From Lactifluus volemus (taxonomy: Eukaryota; Basidiomycota; Agaricomycetes; Russulales; Russulaceae): DNA of 64,000 nt. Below the pieces are notes generated by a model. The model was not told the origin of the DNA. It searched no databases and worked only from the letters and a program-made list of their open reading frames with translations. The stretch's first letter is position 1. The number at the start of each line of letters is the position of its first letter. Where the stretch lies: positions 52,663 to 116,662 of the forward strand of contig WTXI01000107.1 of NCBI GenBank assembly GCA_022376515.1, given 5' to 3'. Below are positions 33,590 to 43,187 of this stretch, in pieces. Both the position numbers and the translations under genes were made by a program.

Positions 33590-34904
33590 AGCCAAAACGT
33601 CAATGCAAAAAGGTCTGCCGAAACGTCCTACCGAAGGATCTGCTGCAGAAACGTCGCTGCTAAAACGTCACTGCCGAGATGCTGCTGCCAAAAGGTCACG
33701 GCCAAAATGTTACTGCCGATCCATCACTGCCGAGATGTCACTGCCGAAACAACGCTGCCGAAACAATGCTGCCGAAACATTACTGCCGAAACATTGCTGC
33801 CGAAACATTGCTGCCGACATGTCGCTGCCGAAGCGTCACTGCCGAGATGCTGCTGCCAAAAGGTCATGGCCAAAATGGTACTGCCGATACATCACTGCCA
33901 AGATGTCACTGCCGAAACAACGCTGCCGAAACAATGCTGCCGAAATATTGCTGCCGAAATGTCGCTGCCGAAATGTCGCTGCCGAAGCGTCACTGCCGAG
34001 ACGCTGCTGCCAAAAGGTCATGGCCAAAATGGTACTGCCGATACATCACTGCCAAGATATCACTGCCGAAACAACGCTGCCAAAACAATGCTGCCGAAAC
34101 AACGCTGCCGAAACAATGCTGCTGAAACAATGCTGCCGAAACAATGCTGCCGAAACAATGCTGCCGAAATGTTGCTGCCGAAGCGTCACTGCCGAGACGC
34201 TGCTGCCAAAGGTCGTGGCCAACAGGTCGAGATGTCACTGCAGAAACGTCGCTGATGCCACTGCAGAAACAACGCTGCCGAGATGTCACTGCCGAGACGC
34301 CGCTGCCGAAACGTCGCTGCCAAAAGGTCGCTGCCGAAGCGTCACTGCCGAGACGCTGCTGCCAAAAGGTCGCGGCCTAAATGTTACTGCCGAAACATCA
34401 CTGCCGAGACGTCACTGCTGAAATGTCGCTGCCGAGATGCTGCTGCCAAAGGTAGCGGCCAACAGGTCGAGATGTCACTGCAGAAACGTCGCTGCCGTCA
34501 CTGCGAAAACATCACTGCCGAGATGTCACTGCCGAGACGCCGCTGCCGAAACGTCGCTGCCGAAACGTCGCTGCCGAAACATCACTGCAGAGACGCTGCT
34601 GCCAAAACGTCGCTGCCTAAGGGTCACTGCCAAAAGATCGCTGCCGAAACATCACTGCCGAAACGTCGCTGCCAAAATGTCACTGCCGAAAAGTCACTGC
34701 CGAGAGATTGCTGCCGAAAGGTTGCAGCCAAAGGTTGCTGCCGCTCTAATATGGTATGTCAGCTGGAGCCTAATATGGTATGACCGCTAGAGCCTAATAT
34801 GGTATGTCCGCTGAGTGGCTAGCGGGCCCGCTGGCCCGACTGAGTCGATACATTGTATGTCTTCGCTGGGCCGATTGAGTCGATACATTGTAGTTTGACT
34901 ATGT
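33590..34904. repeat. Right terminal inverted repeat with minisatellite
   Basis: Arrays of GCTGCCGAAACGTC-type units with CACTGCCGAGATG variants run to about 34745. They are followed by the unique outer 150 bp that are the reverse complement of the left end. The array is about twice as long as the left one, so the arrays expanded or contracted independently. Plus-strand ORFs here (ETSLPKRHCRD repeats) are repeat artefacts. Confidence 0.85.
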
Positions 34905-34912
34905 GGGAGAAA
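34905..34912. repeat. Right copy of 8-bp direct repeat GGGAGAAA
   Basis: Identical to 16294-16301 on the other side of the KDZ element, consistent with a target-site duplication. Confidence 0.6.
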
Positions 34913-35267
34913 AGCATAGTTAAATTGTCAGGGTGACCCAGGACAGTCAAGTTGATCGCGGAGGCCATTGGATAGTATAGATGGTGCTACCTCCCGGTAT
35001 GAAGACCTGCTTGAGAGGGAGAGTATTGGAGTTGAGAGTAAAGTTGATCATGTGATACCCATCGGACGCTCAGATCTCAGAGCCTTTGACTCTCCGACGC
35101 TGTCAAGCATCTACGGGTCCCTTCACGTGCCGTCTCACATATCGATCAAAAACGAACCGTTTGCGAGCAAAGGTAACAATGTAATGCTTAAAACATTGGT
35201 GTCCCTGACTTTATGCATTATGAATGCAGCTAAGCAAATACTGGCAGGGAAACCGCGCAGCTCTTCT
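34913..35267. other. Upstream region of the HAD gene
   Basis: No separate gene is supported. The in-frame ORF upstream of the HAD start has no homology that I recognise. The region probably carries the HAD promoter, now adjacent to the KDZ right end. Confidence 0.35.
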
Positions 35268-35843
35268 ATGATCAAAATGGGTTTTGGCAAGAAAATTGAA
35301 TACGTGATATTTGACGTAGATGGTATTTAACCGTGAATTTGAATCTGACAGATCCGTGACAACCCATTCGTTCGCAGGTCTGATGATCGATTCAGAGCGA
35401 GTGTACACAGATGTCACAAGTAACTAGCGAAGCTCGCTCAACCGCCGTGGGCCTCCCATCCAGTTGACCCGTTGCGCAGATGAAATTCTTGCACCGTATG
35501 GCGCCAAGATGACTTGGGAAATCAAGGCAGGCCTTATGGGCAAGAGTACGTCACCCGCTTCCAATTCCAGCGAAACAAACCACAGGAGCTTATCTGATCA
35601 CTGCACGGAATCCTACTTGCTTCAGCCGAACGCCCCGCAGCAGCTCACCTACTCTCCTTCTTCCCCGACATCCCGCTGACGATCGACGACTACCTCGCCC
35701 AGCGCACCCCGTTACAAAACGCACGTTGGCCCCATGTGCAGCTGCTTCCCGGCGTCGAGCGACTCGTCGCGCACCTCGCGGCCCACCGTATTCCCATCGC
35801 GATTGCGACGAGCTCGGTGCGGCGCAACTTTGAACGCAAGACG
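35268..35843 (+). pseudogene. HAD-superfamily phosphatase gene truncated by a retrotransposon
   Basis: Exons 35268..35322, 35378..35419, 35480..35545 and 35626..35843 splice in frame. The HAD motif I is YVIFDVDGLMIDSERVYTD, with the catalytic Asp pair DVD. ILAPYGAKMTWEIKAGLMGK, the cap-like PAAAHLLSFFPDIPLTID and motif II as IAIATSSVRRNFE follow. The order and wording match eukaryotic GS1/HDHD1-like phosphatases (pseudouridine-5'-phosphatase type). The coding sequence stops at the first bases of an LTR, so motifs III and IV with the Lys and acidic Mg ligands are missing. The rest of the gene should lie beyond the nested insertions, outside the window. Confidence 0.8.
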
Positions 35844-35991
35844 GTGGAATAGGGGACGAGAGACAGGCGGGGGAGAGAACCCCAGACTAAGGGAAAGGCA
35901 CGCGAGCACGTAGTTAGACCGATGATGTAATAAAGGAACGAGGGGTTCTTGACATCGAACCACGACTCGACTGGCAGGACACGCCCCTGCA
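35844..35991 (+). repeat. 5' LTR of element W
   Basis: 148 bp, starting TGGAATAGGGG and ending CCCCTGCA, similar along its length to the 147-bp LTRs of X. It interrupts the HAD gene. The internal sequence begins ACGTGGTGACGAGAGCG, with TGGTGAC a possible primer-binding site three bases inside, as in X. Confidence 0.75.
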
Positions 35992-36074
35992 ACGTGGTGA
36001 CGAGAGCGAGATTCAACCCACGAGACCAAGCAGAAACATAAAACACAAGGCCAGCGCGCATAAAAGCGAGTAGA

Positions 36075-36884
36075 ATGACACCCCCAACCTGAGTTCCCCC
36101 ACCACGAGCGGCAAAAGCAAAACCCAAAGCAAGCACGCTCATCACACCCCCCCCAGACGAAAATACCAGTAGCACCCCAGCATCAGCGAGTAGAGGTTCC
36201 AGCCCAGACGTAGACGAGCTTCTACGGATAGACACACCAACCGACGAGACATCGGACTTCAGCCTTCCCTCGAGCCTATCCGCATCCCCGGCACTCCACA
36301 CAGCTCCACTCACACCTCTACGGCCAAGTCCTCTAGGCCAGAACCAAGAACCGTTAGACCAACCCGAGCAAGGAATCCAGTGGCCGACACTGCCAGTACA
36401 GCCGCTACCCATCCAACCAGCGATAACAGCTCCAGCACGACTAATGGCCACGACAATCGTAGAACCATTCGGAGGGCAGCACACCCAGAACCCAAGGAAA
36501 TTCCTGCAGGACCTAGAGTACCAGATGACGCTGACAGGCATCGCGATGGCCCGAGCCAAAGCAGGCTTCCTCCAACTATGCCTAGAAGTGGATTCCGTAG
36601 CCGAAGAATGGTACAAGGCACTCCCCGCGATAGTACGCGAGGACTGGGACCAGCTAGCGCCAGCATTCACAGCGCGGTGGGACACGCAACCACTGCCAGC
36701 CAAGACGGTCATGGAAAAGACGGATGAGCTGATCAAGTACAAGCTCAAGCCAGAAGAGGTCGGAACTATGGTTCCCCACATGGGCAGGATGCAGCACGCA
36801 CATGTCGCGTGGGCGGAGCAAATCCTAGAGAAGGCTCGGGCATGCCAACTCGAGAATAGGACGGAGTACATCCAGCAGGTGCTA
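36075..36884 (+). pseudogene. Gag of element W, N-terminal part
   Basis: From ATG 36075 the frame reads MTPPT, meets a TGA at 36090-36092 and continues open through a Pro/Ser-rich leader and the gag domain. That domain starts near 36444 with VEPFGGQHTQNPRKFLQDLE and runs to TEYIQQVL at 36884. It aligns with the gag of X (EYISQVMKELPNLVRSS). The frame is broken at 36884 by the DNA element inserted at TA. The N-terminal leader is absent from X. Confidence 0.75.
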
Positions 36885-39725
36885 CATCAGCAAAATGTCC
36901 GAGCAGCTTAAAGTTACTTAAAGTCACTTAAAAAGTTTTACTTAAAATGTGCTTAAAATATGCTTAAAATGTACTTAAAATTGCTTAAAATTGCTTTTTA
37001 AGTAGTTTTAAGTACATTAAGTGAAGCCTAAGACAATTAAGTCATTTAAGCACAATTAAGCAAGTTAAGCGATGCCCATTTTTTAAGCAAAGTGGTCACA
37101 TGATTTTTAATCAACTGCTTAAGTGTCATGTCTGTGTACTTAATTGCACTTAAAACATCTTGTTGACCACTTACTGCACTTACCAGTTGCTTGATTATCA
37201 GGTGTCGCTTAATTGTCACTTAAAACCACTTAAAACAATTGGTTCACTGGTTACTAGTTATTGTGTTTGCTTAATTGTTACTTATACATGTACAGTTGCT
37301 TAAAGTCGCTTAAATTCGCTTAAAGTTGCTTAAAGTTGCTTAATTATCACATAATTAGCTAAGCACACTGAAATTTTTGTGAAGTCGCGAAGTTTTTTGC
37401 CAAAGTCACAAAATTTTTGCTAAGTCGTTCCGGTGCACCTGCTTCGGTTGTTTACTCTTGTTTGCTTGATGTTGATTTTCGTTTGCCTCATCATTTTCAT
37501 GCCTCTCGTTGTCTGCGCCTATCCCTCCCTCTGTCTCCCTCTGTCGCTGTCTCGCCTCTGTTGTCGCCACCACTGCTCGCCGTCTTGCCCCGCCACACGT
37601 CTCAGCATCCCTGCCTTTTTTCTCTCTTCCTCCGCGCCACCTCCATCGCTTTCGCCACCTCCACATCGCGCGGCTCCTGGACCCACTGGCACTGCCGGGC
37701 AGTCCATGGCGTCATGCTGCCTGCGTCGGCGTCTTCTACGCCCTCTTCGGTACATTAACATGCTGCCTGCCCCACCTCAACGTGCCTAACTTTTTTTTTT
37801 CCCCTTCCGCCTCCGCCTCCGTCTCCGCTGCCTCCTCCTGCACCGCCGCCTGCACCGCCTGCACCACCTCCTCTTGGGCCTCCTGGGCCACTTCTGTCTC
37901 CTCCGCCGCCTCCGCCGCATTCGCCTCCACATCGCGCACCTCCTGGACCCACTGGCACTGCCGGGCGGTCCACGGTATCACACTGCCTGCGCCGACGCAT
38001 TCTGCACCTCCCTGGTATGTTGTCACGCTGCCTGTCCAAACCTAACACTTCCTGACTTTTTTTCTTCTTTTTTGCCTCCGCCTCCGCCGCCGCCTCCTGC
38101 CCCGCCGCCTCCACCGCCTCCACCACCTCCTGCGCTGCCTTTGAGAGCGTGATCCACGTCTGCGAATGCAATTCACATTATCTTATTAGACCTGTTCAGC
38201 AAATCTGCAGATATCCGCTTCTACTTGCCCCACTTATCCTCAACCGCGGGCCGACAGCACCTACTGGAACGGATGCAGTCGTCACGGATGCAAAAAAGGC
38301 GATGGCGGATGTTGCGGCCCTCGTCGACAGTGCAAATTTTTCGCACCTTCAGCAACAGCAAACTTCTCGCATTGGCACGTGCCTTTCTGCACCAGCCACA
38401 GTCCTTACCTTCATCCGTACGCTCAGTCCCTGCACGTTAGGCTGGATTTGCGGAACGAAAGATAGCGAAGTCAGATCGTGAGAGATGGAAAGGGTGGATT
38501 TGGGATCATTACTTCGGTAAGTTTTTTTTTTTGTTTTGGCCTGTTGTTCGTGTTTGTTCTAGCTCGGACTGATTGTTTTCGGGTGGTGATGATGGCGCGA
38601 ATCGCCTTTTTTCTTTTTCGTCAAGGCGGCAGTTTTCGTCCTGGTCCAGTGTTCGTGAGCGGTGGTGATGATGATGACGACGATCCGGCACAGGTACGTC
38701 TCCTCCAACCCTACGCCCTTCCCCTTCCCCACAACAAAACAAGCATACATACGCGTCTAATGGTTTGTCGTCCCTGCGCGCGGAAAAATAGCAACAGATC
38801 GGAGTGGCGGCGCCGCATTCAATCATGATGTACTGTGCGCTGCTCGCGCTCGCCATACTATGGGACGACTATTCGCTCTTGGACCGTGCCTCCCTCGCAC
38901 GTAAGGTCGGCTCGTGCCAAGGCAAAGACAGAGGGTGTGCATTATTCATAATTATTGTATTTGTGTTATGTTTGTTGATCTTGGAGAGGGCGCCGTCCCG
39001 TCGCCTGTTTGTATAGATTCGCGACGCTACCCGAGCAGACGATACCGATCTGCGCATGACATATTGCGCTTTTTTAGTCTGCGCTCTTGTCGACGATTGA
39101 TCCTGTATCAACCTTCCACGAGCATTCTCGTACATCCAACGGTATCGGGTACGGTCTCTATCACCCCGCCGCCTTGCTCCCCCGCCACCTGCTGTGGTAC
39201 GAGTGCCTGCGCTCAAGGCAAAGTACCTTGCCGTGTTCCTTTACAAAAGCGGTTTCCTTGCATTGGCCAAGGTAATTCACGGCCCGTGGTATGAACTGCG
39301 GTATTGGTTTTCACTTGGTAGAGAAATGCAAGTGGATTGTCCTGCATCTCCTGTGGCTTCCATGTTTCCTGTGCCTCCTGTGTTTCCCATGAGCCTTGTC
39401 CTAGTTATTAATGTTGAAGTGTAATCTCAAATATATTTTGCTTAAAATGTTCTTAAAAGTGCTTAAATCTCACTTAAACATGCTTGAAACTCACTCAAAT
39501 GTTGAAATTGACCTGATTTTAAGTAAAAAAAAAAAGAAAATAAGCAAAAATTAGTGAAAATAAGCGAAAATAAGCAAAAATAAGTGAAAATAAGCAATTT
39601 CCTGGAGGCCGACTTGTCTTAAAATGACTTAAAGTGCTTAAAGTACTTAAAGTACTTAGGAGTACTTAAAAAAACTTTTTAAGTGAGTTTAAGTAGAAAT
39701 AAGCTGCTTGGACATTTTGCTGATG
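36885..39725. mobile_element. 2.84-kb non-autonomous DNA element with TIRs
   Basis: Both ends read CATCAGCAAAATGTCC inward. The inverted similarity continues for about 55 bp (CAGCTTA, then CTCACTTAAAAAGTTTT-type text). The element is flanked by TA on each side (36883-36884 and 39726-39727). Removing the element plus one TA joins gtg-cta to ggc-cag in the gag frame and restores a segment of the same length as in X. The subterminal 350-450 bp on each side are full of CTTAAAGT/ACTTAAG words. The interior has no transposase. The 15-bp end ACATTTTGCTGATGT is shared with the Plavaka transposon at 4359-4373, so a Plavaka-type transposase may mobilise it. Confidence 0.82.
37400..39420. other. Interior of the non-autonomous element, no supported gene
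   Basis: A block of about 140 bp near 37660-37800 is duplicated about 265 bp further on (37926-38070). Both copies contain CTGGACCCACTGGCACTGCC and end in poly-T tracts. The rest includes C/T-rich text and splice-like signals (for example GTAAG after 38517), which could be captured host gene pieces. None could be identified. Overlapping Pro/Ala-rich ORFs are composition artefacts. Confidence 0.5.
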
Positions 39726-39727
39726 TA

Positions 39728-40025
39728 GGCCAGTTACCCGGGTCAGTCAGCGAAGGCATACAGCGGAATTACACTGACTGGACCACATTCACGAGCAATG
39801 TGAAGGCAATCGACATGGCCCAGCTGACGACATGAGCCAACGCAGAAAAGACCATCCGCGACCTGACAGCCATGGTCACGGACCTTAAGATGGACAACCA
39901 GGCAATGAAGCAGGGGAGAAGTCACAAGCAGCAGCACGGAGCGGCCCAGACAGCAGCCGCACCCGCACCAGTCAGAAGCAACCCCTCGAACGCGGTCGTA
40001 CCGTACCGCCCGGGACCGTACACGT
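39728..40025 (+). pseudogene. Gag of element W, middle part
   Basis: Continues W gag after the DNA element: GQLPGSVSEGIQRNYTDW, VKAIDMAQLTT, then a TGA at 39833-39835 (probably from CGA), then a polar stretch to VVPYRPGPYT. Here element X enters. The frame resumes after X at 56577 as TSTAPRGYQQR. Confidence 0.75.
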
Positions 40026-40172
40026 TGGAATAGGGGATAAGGAACAGGCAGGCCGAGGCGCAGAGGACAGGCACAGAAAGTGGCTGAGCACGTAAACTAG
40101 ACCGCTGATGTAATGAAAAGGAACGGTTCTTGACGCGTTACGACGACTCGAGTGGCAGGAGACGACCCTCCA
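40026..40172 (+). repeat. 5' LTR of element X
   Basis: 147 bp. It differs from the right LTR at two positions, both transitions at CpG sites (CGG/CAG in the GGAAC-x-GTTC word and GCG/GTG after TTGAC). The possible primer-binding site is TGGTGACAACAGCGG at 40176. Confidence 0.88.
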
Positions 40173-42266
40173 ACGTGGTGACAACAGCGGAATCCGAGTC
40201 ACACCACAGCGTCGAAATGACACCGCCAGTAGGCAACCGAGAAATGTTTGCAGGAAGGTGGGAGCAAAATTCAAAAGTTTTCCTCCAGAATGTACAGTAC
40301 CAGATGGCCTTAAGCGGCATCACAACAGCAGATGCAAAGGCCCACTTCTTCCCACTTTGTCTCGAGATCGATTCTCCAGCTGACTTGTGGTTCCAGAAGC
40401 TCGACCCAGCAGTACACCTGGACTGGGACAAGTTGGAGCCACAGTTCATGCAACGCTGGGTGCCAGAGATACAGCAGTCGGCAACTGAATTAGCGATGGA
40501 CAAAACCGACGACCTTCTTGAATGCAGGCTCAATCCAGACGAGGTGGGACAGAGGGTTCCCTTCCGAGGGACCGTGGTATATGGGCACGTGGCATGGGCC
40601 GAGGAGATGTCCACAATGGTGCAAAGATGTGGACTGGAGAACCGGATAGAGTACATCAGCCAAGTGATGAAGGAGCTCCCAAACCTGGTGCGGAGCAGCA
40701 TTGTTAAATCGTTCACTGACTGGGCAATGTTTTTAGAGGCAGTCAAGGGGATCGACATGGATCGGTTGGAGCAGCGAATCCAAACCGAGAAAAACCTCCA
40801 TGAGCTGCGGGTGAAGGTCAACGAGCTCCAGAAGAGAAGGGCTAGCCCGACGACACACAAGGCCCACATAAGCACCCCGACAGAACCAACCCGGGCGGAA
40901 CCCACCAGTCCAGAACCACGCGTCCACGAGCAGAGCAGAAGGCAGGGCGGGGAGGAACGACAACCGCAGGTAGAAGTGCAGATGGTAAGCACAAACACGG
41001 CACACACAAAACCGAAAGACAACGTGGCCAACCTATACGCGGTCGGGGGGACGGAGGAAACGGCACAACCGTTCATCCACGAGATCCGGTTACGGGGACC
41101 ACAGGGAGAAGTGGTCCGAGTACGCGCAACGTTCGACGATGGTGCTATGATCTGTGCAATGAGCACGAGAGTCTTTGAGCACGTAAAGCATAGGCTGGGC
41201 ACATGGCAGCCATCAATGCGTACACTACGCATGGCAAACGGCTCACTGGCGAGATCAGAAGCAGCATGGACAGGAATCGTTGAGCTCGAAGGCGTCACAA
41301 CAACAGGCACATTCGAAGTCTTCGACAGCGGAGGTGGCTGGTCATTTCTCTTGGGCAAACCGATGCTCCAATCGTTCCGAGCACATCACGACTACGAACG
41401 TGATGAGATCCAGGTGAGTGACATTAAAAAAAGAGCGGTGCTGATGAACCAAATAGATAGCCCATATTACACACGGATGGCTAGCCAAGGAACGCCAGTC
41501 ACAGCCGACTGGAAACAGCAAGCGAAAAAACCACGCCCAGCGTCAGCGAACACAGTGGTGAACAACCTAAATGTGACCAACAACCGAGAACCAAGACGCG
41601 GAGAGACGCCAGCCGCTACGAGCAGGCAAGGACCGCAAGGTGCAGCGACACCAACGCCCGAACGACAGACAGACCCGTTCCACCCCAAGAGAGTGGAGGC
41701 AGTCCTAAAAGCAATCAAGATGGGAAATGATCTGAGCGACAGCCAACAAGAAGAGGTGCGTGAACTGGTGAGGACATACGCTGACTGTTTTGCCCTCACA
41801 GTGCGCGAGGTGGTACCGGCAAGAGACGCAAAGCTCAACCTAGCAATACCACCAGACACCCAACTCCCGATGAAAGCGAGACAACGAACGTTCACACCGC
41901 CCCAGCGGCGGTACTTACACCAGAAAGTCCAGGAGATGCTGGAGGCAGGAATTGTCGAACGGGCGGACCCAGCCAAGATCAAGTGTGTGTCAGCGACGAC
42001 ACTAGGGCAAAAGCAGCATGAAGGAGCGGGGTTAACTCTGGAGGAACTCCAGCAAAAGGTAAATATGGAATGTGAAGCAGCAGGGCTGACACCACAATTC
42101 CAGGTACCACGAAGGCGCGAGCCCGAAAACGAAGAAATAAAACTGATGCACCAAGAGCAGAAGTGGCGAATATGCCAAGATTTTCGAGAGGTGAACAAGC
42201 ACGCAAAGGTAGCCCCGATGCCACAAGGGGATATACGAGCGAAGCAGCACAGGCTGAGTGGCCACC
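40130..42266 (+). CDS. Gag-pol of element X, 5' part (gag, protease, start of RT)
   Basis: The open frame from ATG 40130 runs through the end of the LTR region into gag. Gag reads NSKVFLQNVQYQMALSGI, RVPFRGTVVYGHVAWAEEM and EYISQVMKELPNLVRSS. A long charged stretch follows, then protease. The protease active site reads ATFDDGAMICAMS, so the family has DDG where most retropepsins have DSG or DTG; W has the same. The RT lead-in is KARQRTFTPPQRRYLHQKV, then WRICQDFREVNKHAKVAPMP, ending at RLSGH where Y is inserted. The CCHC knuckle present in W is missing, so gag may carry an internal deletion. ATG 40217 (MTPPVGNREMF) may be the true start. Confidence 0.82.
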
Positions 42267-43143
42267 TGTAAGGCGTCCCTAATAGATGCCTTACCATAAA
42301 TATTATTACTCACACATGATCTACATTCGTTGTGTGAAACGACTAAGATAAAATACTGCTTAGGATCGAAGATCCTAAGCAATCTAGTTGGAACGGGCCG
42401 GCTCGAGACTGGCGTCGCATGACGTGCAAGTCGCGCGAGCGGCCTCCCGGACCGGCCCGAGCCCACACTGGGCTTGAGCCAGAAATAACGAGAACGCGAG
42501 GTCGCCAACCCTCGCGATCATAAATATCATGCACACTGAAACAAATGTGCACCAATATAATTTATTGAAGTTTCATAAATCAAATAATAATGAGCGATGA
42601 GAGATATCGCCTCTGATGAGTCGTTGCACCAGCGGCACAGGCGGTCCGATTCGAGGGGCTACTACGTGCCAGGCCCACGACTCGCGTCAGTAACACTGGC
42701 GGCCCGGTCCGCCTAGATAGTAAATAATTAGGCAACGCTGTGACATTCTGCGAGCGTTGCACATTGATTCTAGCAGTGCACCCCGGTGGGGCGGCCTGCA
42801 ATAAATAAATTAAGTACCCTAAATTACTGAGGCGCGTGAAAACCGCGCGATTACGAAGATGTTTCATAAGTAAGTGAAACATGTCGCGATCCTCTTGATC
42901 GCGACAGATCGGACTATGATTATTATAGATCTAGGGTAGTAGAACATGTATTTATTTCGCCTGCCTTCCCCGATGGAAGACAGACTTACTACTCCTACAT
43001 AGCACTGACAATAAACCGCAGATTCAGCTGGTTCTGTTGTTGTGTGCCTTTGGAGAAGTTTTAAAGTCAAAATCTCATTCATAATCTAATCTACAACAGG
43101 ACTTTGTAACGCTAGAGACTACTCGCGGTACCAAAGTCTTACA
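42267..43143 (+). repeat. 5' LTR of element Y
   Basis: 877 bp, TGTAAGGCG to GTCTTACA, so the LTR tips form an inverted TGTAAG/CTTACA pair. The only difference seen from the right LTR is T instead of C in CTG[T/C]GACATT near 42740, again a CpG position. The bases after it (CTTTTTTGAACC) do not start with TGG as a usual tRNA primer site would. Confidence 0.93.
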
Positions 43144-43187
43144 CTTTTTTGAACCTTTGAACAAGCGATTTCATTGGACCCTATAGT

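Larger units (their letters stand above)
16302..34904. mobile_element. 18.6-kb KDZ DNA transposon with long TIRs and cargo genes
   Basis: The outer 150 bp on the left (16306-16455) reappear as reverse complement at 34750-34901 with only a few differences. Both ends then run inward into tandem arrays of CGGCA/TGCCG-type repeats. Between them lie five genes: a coiled-coil protein (-), a Zn2Cys6-type protein (+), an unknown 590-aa protein (-), the KDZ transposase (+) and an unknown 712-aa protein (+). All five models are open, so the element could be autonomous and recent. The HAD gene starts about 360 bp beyond the right end and the P450 lies about 970 bp before the left end. Confidence 0.85.

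Noticed and set aside
33450..34790. Plus-strand ORFs with ETSLPKRHCRDAAAK repeats
   Set aside because: Same satellite in the right TIR. Several frames are open simultaneously.
35690..36871. 393-codon minus-strand ORF
   Set aside because: Antisense to the LTR and gag of element W, with no family features. The sense frame aligns with gag of X.
37417..38171. Several Ala/Pro/Ser-rich ORFs in the non-autonomous element
   Set aside because: They come from C/T-rich low-complexity sequence, overlap on both strands and contain no domain.
40138..41358. 406-codon minus-strand ORF
   Set aside because: Antisense to gag-protease of element X.
42343..43082. Antisense ORFs of 70-100 codons in the LTRs of element Y
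   Set aside because: They recur identically in both LTRs only because LTRs are copies. No initiation context or family was seen.
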